64,000 nucleotides of DNA from Methylobacterium sp. J-030 (lineage in GTDB: Bacteria > Pseudomonadota > Alphaproteobacteria > Rhizobiales > Beijerinckiaceae), in assembly GCF_022829545.1 (NCBI RefSeq), contig NZ_JAKSYM010000391.1, positions 1-64,000 of the forward strand, read 5' to 3'. Shown in pieces: positions 35,605-44,020 of this stretch (within the stretch, counting starts at the first letter, position 1; each line of letters begins with the position of its first letter). The notes beneath the pieces are model-generated. The model saw nothing but the letters and a program-made list of their open reading frames with translations, was not told the origin of the DNA and did not search any database. The position numbers were made by a program, and so were the translations under genes.

Positions 35605-35868
35605 TCAGCGCGAAGCGCCATCCGCCCGGTCCGCGTCGAGCTGCTGCAGCAGTTCCGCCAGCCGCGGATCCAGAACCTCGTCGATCACCGGATCGTACAG
35701 CGCCTGCAGCTGGTGGCCGAGCCGTGCGCGCGTCGGCGCATCGAGGATCGGACGGCTCGCGACCGGGACCACCCGCAGGGCGACCGGCGTCCCGCCCGGG
35801 CCTGACCGTGTGGCGGATCGAGACTCGGCGGGGCTCGGGACGGCGCGCTGATGTTCGGACTGGGGCAT
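35605..35868 (-). CDS. nepR: NepR-family anti-sigma factor
   Basis: The 87-residue protein has a disordered, Ser/Pro-rich first half and the NepR core at 47-80: RLGHQLQALYDPVIDE matches xGxxLxxxYDxV, and LDPRLAELLQQLD matches the second helix. NepR proteins bind EcfG sigma factors and release them when the response regulator PhyR is phosphorylated. The gene is convergent with the NepR-like/EcfG fusion gene, which is the likely partner. No phyR gene lies in the window, although two HisKA_2/HWE-type kinases of the sort that feed PhyR do. Confidence 0.85.
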   Translation of the reverse strand: MPQSEHQRAVPSPAESRSATRSGPGGTPVALRVVPVASRPILDAPTRARLGHQLQALYDPVIDEVLDPRLAELLQQLDADRADGASR

Positions 35869-36009
35869 GCCCCCTACATCGGCCCCGGCCCGGGCGACGG
35901 CAACCGCTCAGGCCACGGAGTTTTCCAGAGGCCCGGTCCGTGCACCGGCCTTTCAGACCCTGTTCGACGGGCGCGCCCGGTGCCGTGCGTCCCGCGGACG
36001 GATCGAGGC

Positions 36010-36165
36010 GTGGTTTCGAAAGGTCGAGACCTTTCGCGGGTCCGGGGTGGAGCCCTGGAGACCACCTCACGGCGAGATCTCGGGTCTAGACAGCTCAGGG
36101 CTCCGTCCGGAGTACCCGCGCGAGGGCCGAAGCCCTTTGGAAACCCGGGATCCCGGGTCGAGCCG
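36010..36165 (-). repeat. Dispersed modular hairpin repeat, diverged copy 4
   Basis: Minus-orientation copy: GGTTTCGAAAGGTCGAGACC TTTCGCGGGTCC at one end and GAAGCCCTTTGGAAACCCGG GATCCCGGG at the other, with a diverged middle that includes an unrelated segment (acctcacggcgagatctcgg). It lies directly downstream of the minus-strand hypothetical gene at 36170. Confidence 0.75.
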
Positions 36166-36169
36166 GCTG

Positions 36170-36475
36170 TCAGGCGTCGTCCTCGGGCGCGAACACTTCG
36201 CCCTTCTCGGCCAGGACGGCGTCGGCCGTGTCGCGCGCCAGCGCATCGTCGGCCGGCAGGCCCGCATCGGCGCCTCTCAACAGCCGCGCCACCGCGCGCT
36301 CCCAGCCGGGCGGCAGGGCCTGCCCCTGGCCGGCCAGGATCTGGCCGGTGCGGCGGCAGACCCGGTCCCAATCCGCCGGATCCATCGCCGCGAAGGCGTT
36401 CCCGAGGCCGAGCTCGGTCCCGGCCTGGAGAGCGGCTTCGGCCCAGCCGGGCGGTGGCGCGGGGGTGGCGGTCAT
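36170..36475 (-). CDS. Hypothetical protein, 101 aa
   Basis: A soluble, acidic, Ala-rich protein with several short helices (GWAEAALQAGTELGLGNAFA, DPADWDRVCRRTGQILAG, WERAVARLLRGADAGLPADD). No known domain. It stands 36 bases downstream of a metallophosphoesterase gene on the same strand, so the two may be co-transcribed. Function unknown. Confidence 0.6.
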   Translation of the reverse strand: MTATPAPPPGWAEAALQAGTELGLGNAFAAMDPADWDRVCRRTGQILAGQGQALPPGWERAVARLLRGADAGLPADDALARDTADAVLAEKGEVFAPEDDA

Positions 36476-36511
36476 GGCGGTACGGCCTCGTGCGGGAATC
36501 CGGTATGGGAA

Positions 36512-37069
36512 TCAGCGCAGCCCGAGGGCCGCGAGTTCCTCCGGCACGAGCGCGGCCGCAGCCTGGCGCGCCAGGATCGCGTCCAGGGTGGCCGGACGAT
36601 CGTCCCAGGCATCGACGCCGACGTCGCAGGACCGGCTCGTGTCGGGGAGGCAGCCGTGGCTGTGGCCGTAGAGGTGGCGCGTCTCCCGCCAGAGGCCCGG
36701 CCAGGCCCGGTGCGCGTAGTGCGACAGGAACAGCCGGTGTTCCGTGCCCCGTGCGTCGCGGATCGACAGGCGGGCGCTGTCGACCGGCGGCTCGGCCCAG
36801 GGCAGGTCCAGCACGCGGTTCGAATCATGGTTGCCCCGGACGAGGCGTTTCGTCCCGTTGAGCCGGGCGAAGACCGCCGCGCAATGGTCGCGGCTCGCAT
36901 GGGCGGCGAAGTCGCCGAGATGCCAGACGCTGTCGCCGGGGCCGACGACGGCGTTCCAGCGGGCGATCAGGGTCTCGTCATGGGCCCCGATCGTGTCGAA
37001 CCGGGCCCGTTGGTGCCGGAGGATGTGCGGATCGCCGAAATGCGTGTCCGCGGTGAAGAATGTCGCCAT
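36512..37069 (-). CDS. Calcineurin-like metallophosphoesterase
   Basis: The 185-residue protein contains all metallophosphoesterase blocks: DTHFGD (7-12), HLGDFAAH (near 51), RGNHDSN (near 78), the histidine in LSHYAHRAWPG (near 115) and LYGHSHG (near 134). Two divalent metals are expected. The short size and the pattern fit small hydrolases annotated as phosphoesterases or 2',3'-cyclic-nucleotide-type enzymes of unknown substrate. A longer open frame upstream lacks any domain, so the ATG giving MATFFTADTHF is chosen. Confidence 0.88.
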   Translation of the reverse strand: MATFFTADTHFGDPHILRHQRARFDTIGAHDETLIARWNAVVGPGDSVWHLGDFAAHASRDHCAAVFARLNGTKRLVRGNHDSNRVLDLPWAEPPVDSARLSIRDARGTEHRLFLSHYAHRAWPGLWRETRHLYGHSHGCLPDTSRSCDVGVDAWDDRPATLDAILARQAAAALVPEELAALGLR

Positions 37070-37276
37070 GAGGAGTGCTGTGAGGATCGCCGTGCCGCCG
37101 GGATTCGCGCCCGCGACCGCATCGCGTTCGATACCATCGGGGCGGGGCGGCTTCGGATCGAGGTGGACCGGACCGCGCCCCGGGCAAGGCCGCGCGGCAT
37201 CCTGCCCGCCGACCGGGGCGGGGCCGCGCACGCGACGGCCTTCCGCATGGGTGGCGCCGGCCTTAGACATACGACG

Positions 37277-37903
37277 ATGCGCGATGCCGACATCCACGCC
37301 CATCTCCTGACGGCGGCCGGCGCGTACCCCGCCCTGCGGGACGCCCTGGCGCGGACCGGCCCGATCCGGATCGAGCCGGCGGCGCACCGTTGCGTCGCCG
37401 AGCGCCTGTTCGTCGAGGTGGTCAACCAGCAGCTCTCCGTCCGGGCCGCCGGGGCGATCTGGGCGCGGATCGAGGCCGCCGCGGTCGCGGCCGCCTGCGA
37501 TCCGCGCGGGCTGTTCGCGGCCGGCGACCCGGACCTCCTGCGGGCCTGCGGCCTCTCGGGCAACAAGGTCCGGGCCCTGAAGGCGATCGTCGCGGCCGAG
37601 GCGGCGGGCCTGCTCGGCCCGGAGCTGGCCGGGCTGCCGCATCCGGAGCGCGCCGCGATCCTGTGCGGCATCCGCGGCGTCGGCCCCTGGACGGCCGACA
37701 TGGTCGGCATCTTCCACTTCCACGACCCCGACATCTGGCCGGAGGGCGACGTGGCGGCGGTGGGATGCCTGCGCCGGCTGACCGGTGAGGCCGACACGCG
37801 CGCCGTGGCGGCGGCCTTCGCGCCGTACCGCTCGCTCCTGGCCCGCTACCTCTGGCGCATCAAGGATTCGGGCGGCGGCATGGTGGACGCCGCGCCCGCC
37901 TGA
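37277..37903 (+). CDS. DNA-3-methyladenine glycosylase II-like (AlkA family, HhH-GPD)
   Basis: The 208-residue protein has the HhH-GPD fold of AlkA: VEVVNQQLSVRAAGAIWARI (near 50-70), LSGNKVRALK, then the hairpin and catalytic region GIRGVGPWTADMVGIF, followed by PDIWPEGDVA, whose Asp is the expected catalytic residue. It removes alkylated bases from DNA in base excision repair. It lacks the N-terminal domain of E. coli AlkA, as is usual for the short alphaproteobacterial form. It is convergent with the small gene downstream. Confidence 0.88.
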   Translation: MRDADIHAHLLTAAGAYPALRDALARTGPIRIEPAAHRCVAERLFVEVVNQQLSVRAAGAIWARIEAAAVAAACDPRGLFAAGDPDLLRACGLSGNKVRALKAIVAAEAAGLLGPELAGLPHPERAAILCGIRGVGPWTADMVGIFHFHDPDIWPEGDVAAVGCLRRLTGEADTRAVAAAFAPYRSLLARYLWRIKDSGGGMVDAAPA

Positions 37904-37919
37904 CGACGGACCGCCGGCC

Positions 37920-38183
37920 TCAGCGGCCGACCTCCCGGCGCAGGGCCGCCACCATCGTCTCGACCGCCTGCTGCGCCGTCTCGCCGAGGTCGATATCGGT
38001 CTCGCCCGCGGTGACGAGGCCGCGCTCCTCCAGCTCCTTCACGCCCTCCGGATCGGCCTCGTGTCCGGCGCCGTCCTTGCGGATCACCGCGGTGACCCGC
38101 TCGCCGCTGACGAGCCGGTGATAGGTCGCGAAGGCGAGGATCGAGAGCGCCTTGTCGGAGAGTCCGTTCAGGTCGTCGGCCAT
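37920..38183 (-). CDS. Hypothetical protein, 87 aa
   Basis: A small acidic protein with helices such as LSDKALSILAFATYHRLVSG and LGETAQQAVETMVAALRREV, and a central EADPEGVKELEERGL that resembles a winged-helix wing. It is about 150 bases from the divergent sensor kinase gene. No family recognised; function unknown. Confidence 0.65.
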   Translation of the reverse strand: MADDLNGLSDKALSILAFATYHRLVSGERVTAVIRKDGAGHEADPEGVKELEERGLVTAGETDIDLGETAQQAVETMVAALRREVGR

Positions 38184-38331
38184 GCTGTGCGCTCCTCGCA
38201 TCGGGTTCGACGGACGAACGCCACAGGACCCCGAGGGCTCCGGCCGCCGGCGGGGGTGCGACGACGGGTGCGGCGGCATCGACACGCACGCGTCGCGCCG
38301 GGCCGTCCTTCCTGCTACCATGGCGGGATCC

Positions 38332-39579
38332 ATGACCGCGAAACCCGACCTGACCGCAGTGGAACCGAGCCCCGGCGCGCCATCCGGGCCCGCCCGTTTC
38401 GGGCCCCTCCGCCCCGATCTCGACTATCGCCTGCGCCAGCAGGCGATCCTGTCGGAGTTCGGCGTCGCGGCCCTGCGCGGCACCGATGTCGATCACCTGC
38501 TGCAGCGGGCCACGGAACTGTGCGCGGAGGGCATGGGCGCCGAGTTCTGCAAGGCCCTGGAATACCGGCCCGGCGCCGACACGCTGCTGGTGCGGGCGGG
38601 CGTCGGCTGGGGTCCCGACGTGATCGGCAAGGCGCGGGTCGGCGCCGATCTCGCCTCCCCGGCGGGCTTCGCGCTGAAGACCGGGCGGCCGGTGATCTCG
38701 AACCATCTCGCCGACGAGACCCGGTTCCGCACGCCCCAGCTCATGGCCGAGCACGGCATCCGCCGGGCGATCAACGTGCTGATCGAGAACCGGGAGGGCG
38801 CCTTCGGGGTGCTGGAGGTGGACGACACCCGCGAGGGCATGTTCGCGGAGGCCGACATCGCCTTCATGCAGGGCTTCGCCAACCTGCTCGGCGGCGCCCT
38901 CGAGCGGCAGCGCACCGAGAGCCTGCTGCGCGCCGCTCTGGCCCGCCAGGATCTGCTCGCCCGGGAGATGAGCCACCGGGTCAAGAACAGCCTCGCCATC
39001 GTGGCGAGCCTGCTCGCCCTCCAGGCCCGCGCCGCCGAGGCCGAGCCCGCCGTGCAGGCCGCCCTGACGGACGCGCGCAGCCGCGTCGAGGCGATCGCGG
39101 GCGTCCACGACCAGCTCTGGCGGCAGGGCGACGGGAGCGGGGAGGGGGCGGGGGTACCGGGCGAACTCGACCTCGCGCCGTTCCTGGAGACGCTCGTGGC
39201 CAACCTCGCCGGGGGCCGTCCGGACCAGCGGATCGCCTGCACGGCCGCGCCGCACCGGATCTCGGCCGACCGGGCGATCCCGATCGGGCTCCTGGTCAAC
39301 GAACTCGTCACCAACGCGCTCAAATACGCCTACCCGCCCGGGACGCACCCCGCGGGTGGCGAGATCCGGGTCCGGGCCGAGGCCCGGCCCGACGGCCTCG
39401 TGGTCGAGGTGGCCGACGACGGGGTCGGGCTGCCGCCGGGCTTCGAGGTCGGGCGCGCCTCGAAGAGCCTCGGCATGCGGGTCGTCGGCAGCCTGACCCG
39501 CCAGCTCGGCGGCCAGCTTACGACGCCGGAGACGCCGCGGGGCGCCTGCTTCCGGCTGGAGGTGCCGCTGGCGCCCTGA
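38332..39579 (+). CDS. Cytoplasmic sensor histidine kinase, GAF + HisKA_2 + HATPase
   Basis: The 415-residue protein has a GAF domain (residues 35-190; KALEYRPGADTLLVRAGVGW, FGVLEVDDTREGMF), then the HisKA_2 phosphoacceptor EMSHRVKNSLAIVASLL (near 215) and an ATPase domain with NELVTNALKYAY and VADDGVGLPPGF. There is no membrane segment. Kinases of this type often act on PhyR in the general stress response, which fits the ecfG/nepR genes 3 kb away, but no response regulator is adjacent. ATG 38320 is an alternative start four codons earlier. Confidence 0.9.
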   Translation: MTAKPDLTAVEPSPGAPSGPARFGPLRPDLDYRLRQQAILSEFGVAALRGTDVDHLLQRATELCAEGMGAEFCKALEYRPGADTLLVRAGVGWGPDVIGKARVGADLASPAGFALKTGRPVISNHLADETRFRTPQLMAEHGIRRAINVLIENREGAFGVLEVDDTREGMFAEADIAFMQGFANLLGGALERQRTESLLRAALARQDLLAREMSHRVKNSLAIVASLLALQARAAEAEPAVQAALTDARSRVEAIAGVHDQLWRQGDGSGEGAGVPGELDLAPFLETLVANLAGGRPDQRIACTAAPHRISADRAIPIGLLVNELVTNALKYAYPPGTHPAGGEIRVRAEARPDGLVVEVADDGVGLPPGFEVGRASKSLGMRVVGSLTRQLGGQLTTPETPRGACFRLEVPLAP

Positions 39580-39600
39580 GCGATCTGGCCCTGGGGCGTT

Positions 39601-39651
39601 CACCAGGGCTCCGCCCTGGACCCGCGAAAGGTCTCGGACCTTTCGAAACCG
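39601..39651 (+). repeat. Dispersed modular hairpin repeat, short copy 5
   Basis: Contains only the right-hand modules: CCAGGGCTCCGCCCTGG hairpin and ACCCGCGAAAGGTCTCGGAC CTTTCGAAACCG. It starts about 20 bases after the kinase stop and may act as its terminator. Confidence 0.85.
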
Positions 39652-39776
39652 CAACGGGCGCCGCTTGCACGGCCTGTGCGCGGTGATTAGGCTCTTGGTC
39701 ATCGCATCCGTGTCCGAACGTCTGCGCGTCCCGATCCCCTCGGTGACGGGCCGGAATCGGGGCGGGATATGGGCTC

Positions 39777-40163
39777 ATGACCGCCGTCGCCTTCGATACG
39801 CTCCGCTTCGTCCGCACGCTCCGCGAGAAGGCGAAGATGTCGTCGGAGCAAGCGGAGGGACTGGCCGACGCCATCGCGGAGGCGATTCAGAACGATCTGG
39901 CGACGAAGACCGACATCGCCGCCGTCCGGACGGACGTCGAGGCGCTGCGACTCTCCACGAAGACCGACATCGCCATGGTCCGGACCGATATCGAGGCGCT
40001 GCGGCTGTCCACGAAGGCCGACCTGCGCGAGGCGGAGCTGCGCCTGGAGGCGAAGATCGAGGCCACCAAGGGCGAGATCATCAAGTGGGTGGTCGGCTCG
40101 ATCGGGTTTCAGGCGCTGGTGATCGTCGGCGCGGTCGTGGCCCTTGCGCGGGGCCTGCATTGA
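39777..40163 (+). CDS. Coiled-coil membrane-anchored protein (DUF1640/CCDC90-like)
   Basis: The 128-residue protein has an N-terminal helix (FDTLRFVRTLREKAKMSSEQ), a coiled coil with two and a half copies of an 18-residue unit (TKTDIAAVRTDVEALRLS, TKTDIAMVRTDIEALRLS, then TKADLREAEL) and a C-terminal membrane helix (VVGSIGFQALVIVGAVVALA). This is the layout of the DUF1640/CCDC90 family of alphaproteobacteria and mitochondria. The DNA repeat unit is 54 bases. Function unknown; such genes are often linked to mobile or toxin-like loci. Confidence 0.8.
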   Translation: MTAVAFDTLRFVRTLREKAKMSSEQAEGLADAIAEAIQNDLATKTDIAAVRTDVEALRLSTKTDIAMVRTDIEALRLSTKADLREAELRLEAKIEATKGEIIKWVVGSIGFQALVIVGAVVALARGLH

Positions 40164-40229
40164 GCGGCACGCGGTCGGCGTGATTCCGCAGGACTGGACA
40201 AAGACAGCGCGCCGCTGCGATCTGGCGTG

Positions 40230-41387
40230 ATGGCGCGGCGAGACACACCAGGGGCACCGGCCGGGATCGGGGAGGGGGCAGCCAAGGCCCTCGCCCAACG
40301 GCTCCACGCCTTCCGGAGCCTCGGCGACAATTGCGAGTTCGGGTTCGTGCAGCGCTACGGCGGGGTCGAGCCGTCCGGCCTGCTGCGCTTCTCCTACACG
40401 CCGCTGGACGATCTGATCCGCGGCCTGCGCTGCGGATTCTCGGATTTCGGCGTGCCGGGCGATCTGCGCCTGTCGGTGAGCGCGGGCGGCACCTATTACT
40501 GCCACAGCCTCGCGTACAACATCTGGGCCAATACCGGGCATCCGGCCGGCTCGATCGCGCCGGAGGCGCTGCTGGAGCGGGAATACGGCCGGCTCGCCCA
40601 TCTCAAGCGCAAGTTCCTGGACGAGCTCGCCGACGGCTCGAAGATCCTGGTGCGCAAACGCGGCCGCGACGAGCCGGACTCCGGCTTCGCGCAGCTCGCC
40701 GAGGCGGTCCGGGCACACGGACCCGCGACGCTGCTGCGCGTCACCGAGGCCGGGCCGGCCTGGAGGCCGGAGCCCGTACGCCAGGTCGCCGAGCGGCTGA
40801 TCGCGGGACGGGTGCGCCGGTTCGCACCGGTGGAGCAGGCCTGGGACGTTGATCTGGAGCCCTGGATGCATCTCGTGGACGGGGCCTACGCGCTGGTGCG
40901 GGGCGGGGCGCCGACCTGCTTCGACGCCGCCGCCTTTCCGGAGGCGCTGGCGCTGTCGGGCCGGCTGCGCCGGCATGTCGGCCGGCACCGGGAGCCGGCG
41001 CTGAGCGCCTTCACGCGGGCGGTCGACCCGACACGCTTCCGCGGCGACGCGGTCTACGTGTTCTCGAGCTGGGTGTGGATCCCGAAGGATTTTGCCGGGA
41101 ACCGCGTCTTCGCGGCGGCCGGCTACGCGCGGCTCGGCTGGCGCGATGCCGACCTGTCCCGACGCGGCTGCTGGCAGCGCGTCTGGGCCGCGGGGCGGCT
41201 GCGTCCCGACCAGCCGCGCGAGCCTGTCGGCCTCGGGATGATCGGAACCCGCCGGGACGATTTCTGGTCGATCGGGGCGCGCTTCGCCGAGGGCCCGATC
41301 CCGGGGGATACGCCCGCGCCCGTCCTGCCGCCCGCCCGGTTTCCCGGCCGGGATCTCCTCGCGCGGTTGCGATCCCGGTTCTGGTGA
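40230..41387 (+). CDS. Hypothetical protein with N-terminal SLGDNCEFG motif
   Basis: The 385-residue protein begins, after a short leader, with FRSLGDNCEFGFVQRYGG (about 28-45). From memory this pattern is shared by a group of proteins often found near glycan and surface-polysaccharide genes and sometimes compared with papain-like DUF1796. Conserved-looking pieces follow: GTYYCHSLAYNIW, KRKFLDELADGSKILVRKR and a DxDLEPWMHLVDG segment. The C-terminal 110 residues may be a sugar-binding or methyltransferase-linked part, which I cannot confirm. Biochemical role unknown. ATG 40230 is preferred to the GTG just before it. Confidence 0.65.
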   Translation: MARRDTPGAPAGIGEGAAKALAQRLHAFRSLGDNCEFGFVQRYGGVEPSGLLRFSYTPLDDLIRGLRCGFSDFGVPGDLRLSVSAGGTYYCHSLAYNIWANTGHPAGSIAPEALLEREYGRLAHLKRKFLDELADGSKILVRKRGRDEPDSGFAQLAEAVRAHGPATLLRVTEAGPAWRPEPVRQVAERLIAGRVRRFAPVEQAWDVDLEPWMHLVDGAYALVRGGAPTCFDAAAFPEALALSGRLRRHVGRHREPALSAFTRAVDPTRFRGDAVYVFSSWVWIPKDFAGNRVFAAAGYARLGWRDADLSRRGCWQRVWAAGRLRPDQPREPVGLGMIGTRRDDFWSIGARFAEGPIPGDTPAPVLPPARFPGRDLLARLRSRFW

Positions 41388-41636
41388 GGGCGGGCAAAAT
41401 GCCGCTGCCTGTCGGTCCGGTCTTCCGAACGTGACGGCCGGGGGCGTTCGCGCGTCCCATGGCCGGCCGGGAGGCCCTTGATTTCCGGGGCTGCGGCCAG
41501 ATTTCGCCGACTGTCTGAACGTTGACAGGAACCGACCGCCGTGGGGCGTCTCGCCTGCCACGCTCCGGGCCATCGCGGCCTCCAGGGGCGTGGCGGGGGC
41601 CGGCCGCACCGGTTGCGCGAGACAGGGGGATTCCCG

Positions 41637-43958
41637 ATGGACGACATGAGACGCGACAAGACCGACACCGCGACCTTCGAGATGGCGGGCCAGTGCCCCT
41701 TCGGCGGCGACCGGATCGGCGGCGCCTTCGGCGGTCGCCCCGCCCTGGAGAACTGGTATCCCCATCGCCTGCGGGTCGAGCTCCTGCACCAGAACGGCTT
41801 GGCCGCCGATCCCCTCGGGCCGGACTTCGACTACGCCGCCGCCTTCGCCAAACTCGATTTCGAGGCGCTCAAGCAGGACATCAAGCAGTTCCTGACCTCG
41901 TCGGTCGACTGGTGGCCGTCCGACTACGGCAATTACGGGCCGCAGATGATCCGCATGGCCTGGCACTCGGCCGGCACCTACCGGATCGCGGACGGGCGCG
42001 GCGGCGCCGGCACCGGGATGCAGCGCTTCGCGCCGATCTCGAGCTGGTGGGACAACGGCAACACCGACAAGTCCCGCCGCCTCCTGCAGCCGATCAAGCA
42101 CAAATACGGCAACGCCCTGTCGTGGGCCGACCTGATGGTGCTCACCGGCAATTGCGCCCTGGAGATCATGGGCCTGCCGACCTACGGCTTCGCCGCCGGC
42201 CGGCTCGACGCCTGGGAGGCCGACGACGCCACCTACTGGGGACCCGAAGTGGTCGACATGGGCAGCGTGTCGAGCTTCGACGACATGGTGAACCGCGACA
42301 AGCGCTGGCGCGGCCAGAACGGCGACCCCGATTACGACCTCGAGAACCCGCTCGCCGCCTCCCACCAGTCGCTGATCTACGTGAACCCGGAGGGCCCCTA
42401 CGCGAACGGCGATCCGCAGGGCTCGGCGAACGACATCCGGGTCACCTTCACCCGCATGGCGATGAACAACGAGGAGACCGTGGCGCTGATCGCGGGCGGC
42501 CACGCCTTCGGCAAGAGCCACGGCATGACCCCCGCCAAGGAGATCGGGCCGCCCCCCGAGATGGCACCCATGGAGGCGATGGGCCTGGGCTGGCACAACC
42601 CGCGGGGCGCGGGCTCCGGCAAGGACACGATGACCAACGGCATCGAGGGCAGCTGGACCCCCGATCCGACCCAGTGGGACAATGCCTACCTGGAGAACCT
42701 CTTCAAGTTCGAGTGGGAGCAGACCAAGAGCCCGGCCGGCGCCCTGCAATGGACCCCGAAGGATCCGGATGCGCCCAAAACCCCCGACGCGCATGTCGCC
42801 GGCCAGATGCATCCGCTGATGATGATGACCTCGGACATCGCCCTCAAGGTCGATCCGGAATACCGCAAGGTCTGCGAGAAGTTCTTAAGCGATTTCGACG
42901 CCTTCACGCAGGCCTTCTCGAAGGCGTGGTACAAGCTCACCCACCGCGACATGGGGCCGAAGCACCGCTACCTCGGCCCGGAGGTGACGATCGAGGACGG
43001 GCTCCTGTGGCAGGACCCGCTGCCCGACGCCGCCTACGCGCCGGTCGGCGAGCCCGAGGTCGCCGCGCTGAAGCAGGCGATCCGCGACACGGGCCTGTCG
43101 GTCTCGGACCTCGTCGTCACGGCCTTCTCGGCGGCCGCGACCTACCGCGACAGCGACAAGCGCGGCGGCGCCAATGGCGGGCGGCTGGCGCTCGCCCCCC
43201 AGAAGGATTGGGCGGTCAACTGCCGGGCCGCCCCGGTGGTCGAGGCCCTGCGCGGCGTGATGGAGGCGTTCAACGATCGCCGGAGCGACGGCAAGCGGGT
43301 CTCGCTCGCCGACCTGATCGTGCTCGGGGGCTGCGTCGCCGTGGAGAAGGCGGCCTCGGAGGCGGGCGCCGCCGTCCCGGTGCCGTTCACCCCCGGCCGG
43401 GTCGACACCACGCAGGAGCTGACCGACATCGAGATGTTCGAGTGGCTCAAGCCCGTGGCGGACGGCTTTCGCAATTACGTCGCCGACGGGTTCGGCCAGG
43501 TGGCCCGCAGCGTCTCGCCGGAGGAACTCTTCCTCGACAAGGCCAACCTGATGACCCTGACGGCCCCGGAATGGGCGGTCCTGACCGCGGGTCTCCGGGC
43601 GCTGAACGCCAACCACGATGGCGGACGGCACGGCGTCTTCACCGACCGCGTCGGCGTGCTGAGCGCGGACTTCTTCCGGGCGGTGACCGACACCGACCTC
43701 GTCTGGGAGAAGGCCGATCCGCAGGGCATGACCTTCACGCTCAAGGACCGGGCGACGGGGCAGCCGAAGTATCAGGCCACCCGCAGCGACCTCGTCTTCG
43801 GCTCGAACGCGCAGCTGCGCAACATCGCCGACGCCTATGCGGGCAGCGACGGAGACGCGCGGTTCGTCAAGGACTTCGTCCGGGTCTGGGACAAGGTCAT
43901 GATGCTCGACCGCTACGACGTGAAGGGCCACAGGCGCTACGCGCCGATGGCGGCCTGA
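41637..43958 (+). CDS. katG: Catalase-peroxidase
   Basis: The 773-residue haem enzyme removes hydrogen peroxide. It has both tandem peroxidase-like domains. The distal site is in RMAWHSAGTYR (Trp109, His110), and the Met-Tyr-Trp cofactor is complete: Trp109, Tyr248 (LIYVNPEGP) and Met274 (RMAMNNEET). The proximal haem ligand is His289 in GGHAFGKSHG. The start is the ATG giving MDDMRRDK, preceded by agacaggggg; a longer frame upstream has no homologous sequence. A strong UUCG hairpin ends the transcript. No oxyR gene is adjacent. Confidence 0.97.
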   Translation: MDDMRRDKTDTATFEMAGQCPFGGDRIGGAFGGRPALENWYPHRLRVELLHQNGLAADPLGPDFDYAAAFAKLDFEALKQDIKQFLTSSVDWWPSDYGNYGPQMIRMAWHSAGTYRIADGRGGAGTGMQRFAPISSWWDNGNTDKSRRLLQPIKHKYGNALSWADLMVLTGNCALEIMGLPTYGFAAGRLDAWEADDATYWGPEVVDMGSVSSFDDMVNRDKRWRGQNGDPDYDLENPLAASHQSLIYVNPEGPYANGDPQGSANDIRVTFTRMAMNNEETVALIAGGHAFGKSHGMTPAKEIGPPPEMAPMEAMGLGWHNPRGAGSGKDTMTNGIEGSWTPDPTQWDNAYLENLFKFEWEQTKSPAGALQWTPKDPDAPKTPDAHVAGQMHPLMMMTSDIALKVDPEYRKVCEKFLSDFDAFTQAFSKAWYKLTHRDMGPKHRYLGPEVTIEDGLLWQDPLPDAAYAPVGEPEVAALKQAIRDTGLSVSDLVVTAFSAAATYRDSDKRGGANGGRLALAPQKDWAVNCRAAPVVEALRGVMEAFNDRRSDGKRVSLADLIVLGGCVAVEKAASEAGAAVPVPFTPGRVDTTQELTDIEMFEWLKPVADGFRNYVADGFGQVARSVSPEELFLDKANLMTLTAPEWAVLTAGLRALNANHDGGRHGVFTDRVGVLSADFFRAVTDTDLVWEKADPQGMTFTLKDRATGQPKYQATRSDLVFGSNAQLRNIADAYAGSDGDARFVKDFVRVWDKVMMLDRYDVKGHRRYAPMAA

Positions 43959-43975
43959 ACCACCGTCTGATCGGC

Positions 43976-44003
43976 CCTCGCCCCGTCTTCGGACGGGGCG
44001 AGG
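43976..44003. terminator. 12-bp terminator hairpin with UUCG tetraloop
   Basis: The arms CCTCGCCCCGTC/GACGGGGCGAGG close on the very stable loop TTCG. It lies 17 bases after the katG stop and 17 before the stop of the convergent carbonic anhydrase, so it can serve both. Confidence 0.85.
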
Positions 44004-44020
44004 ATCTGTGGGAACCCCGG

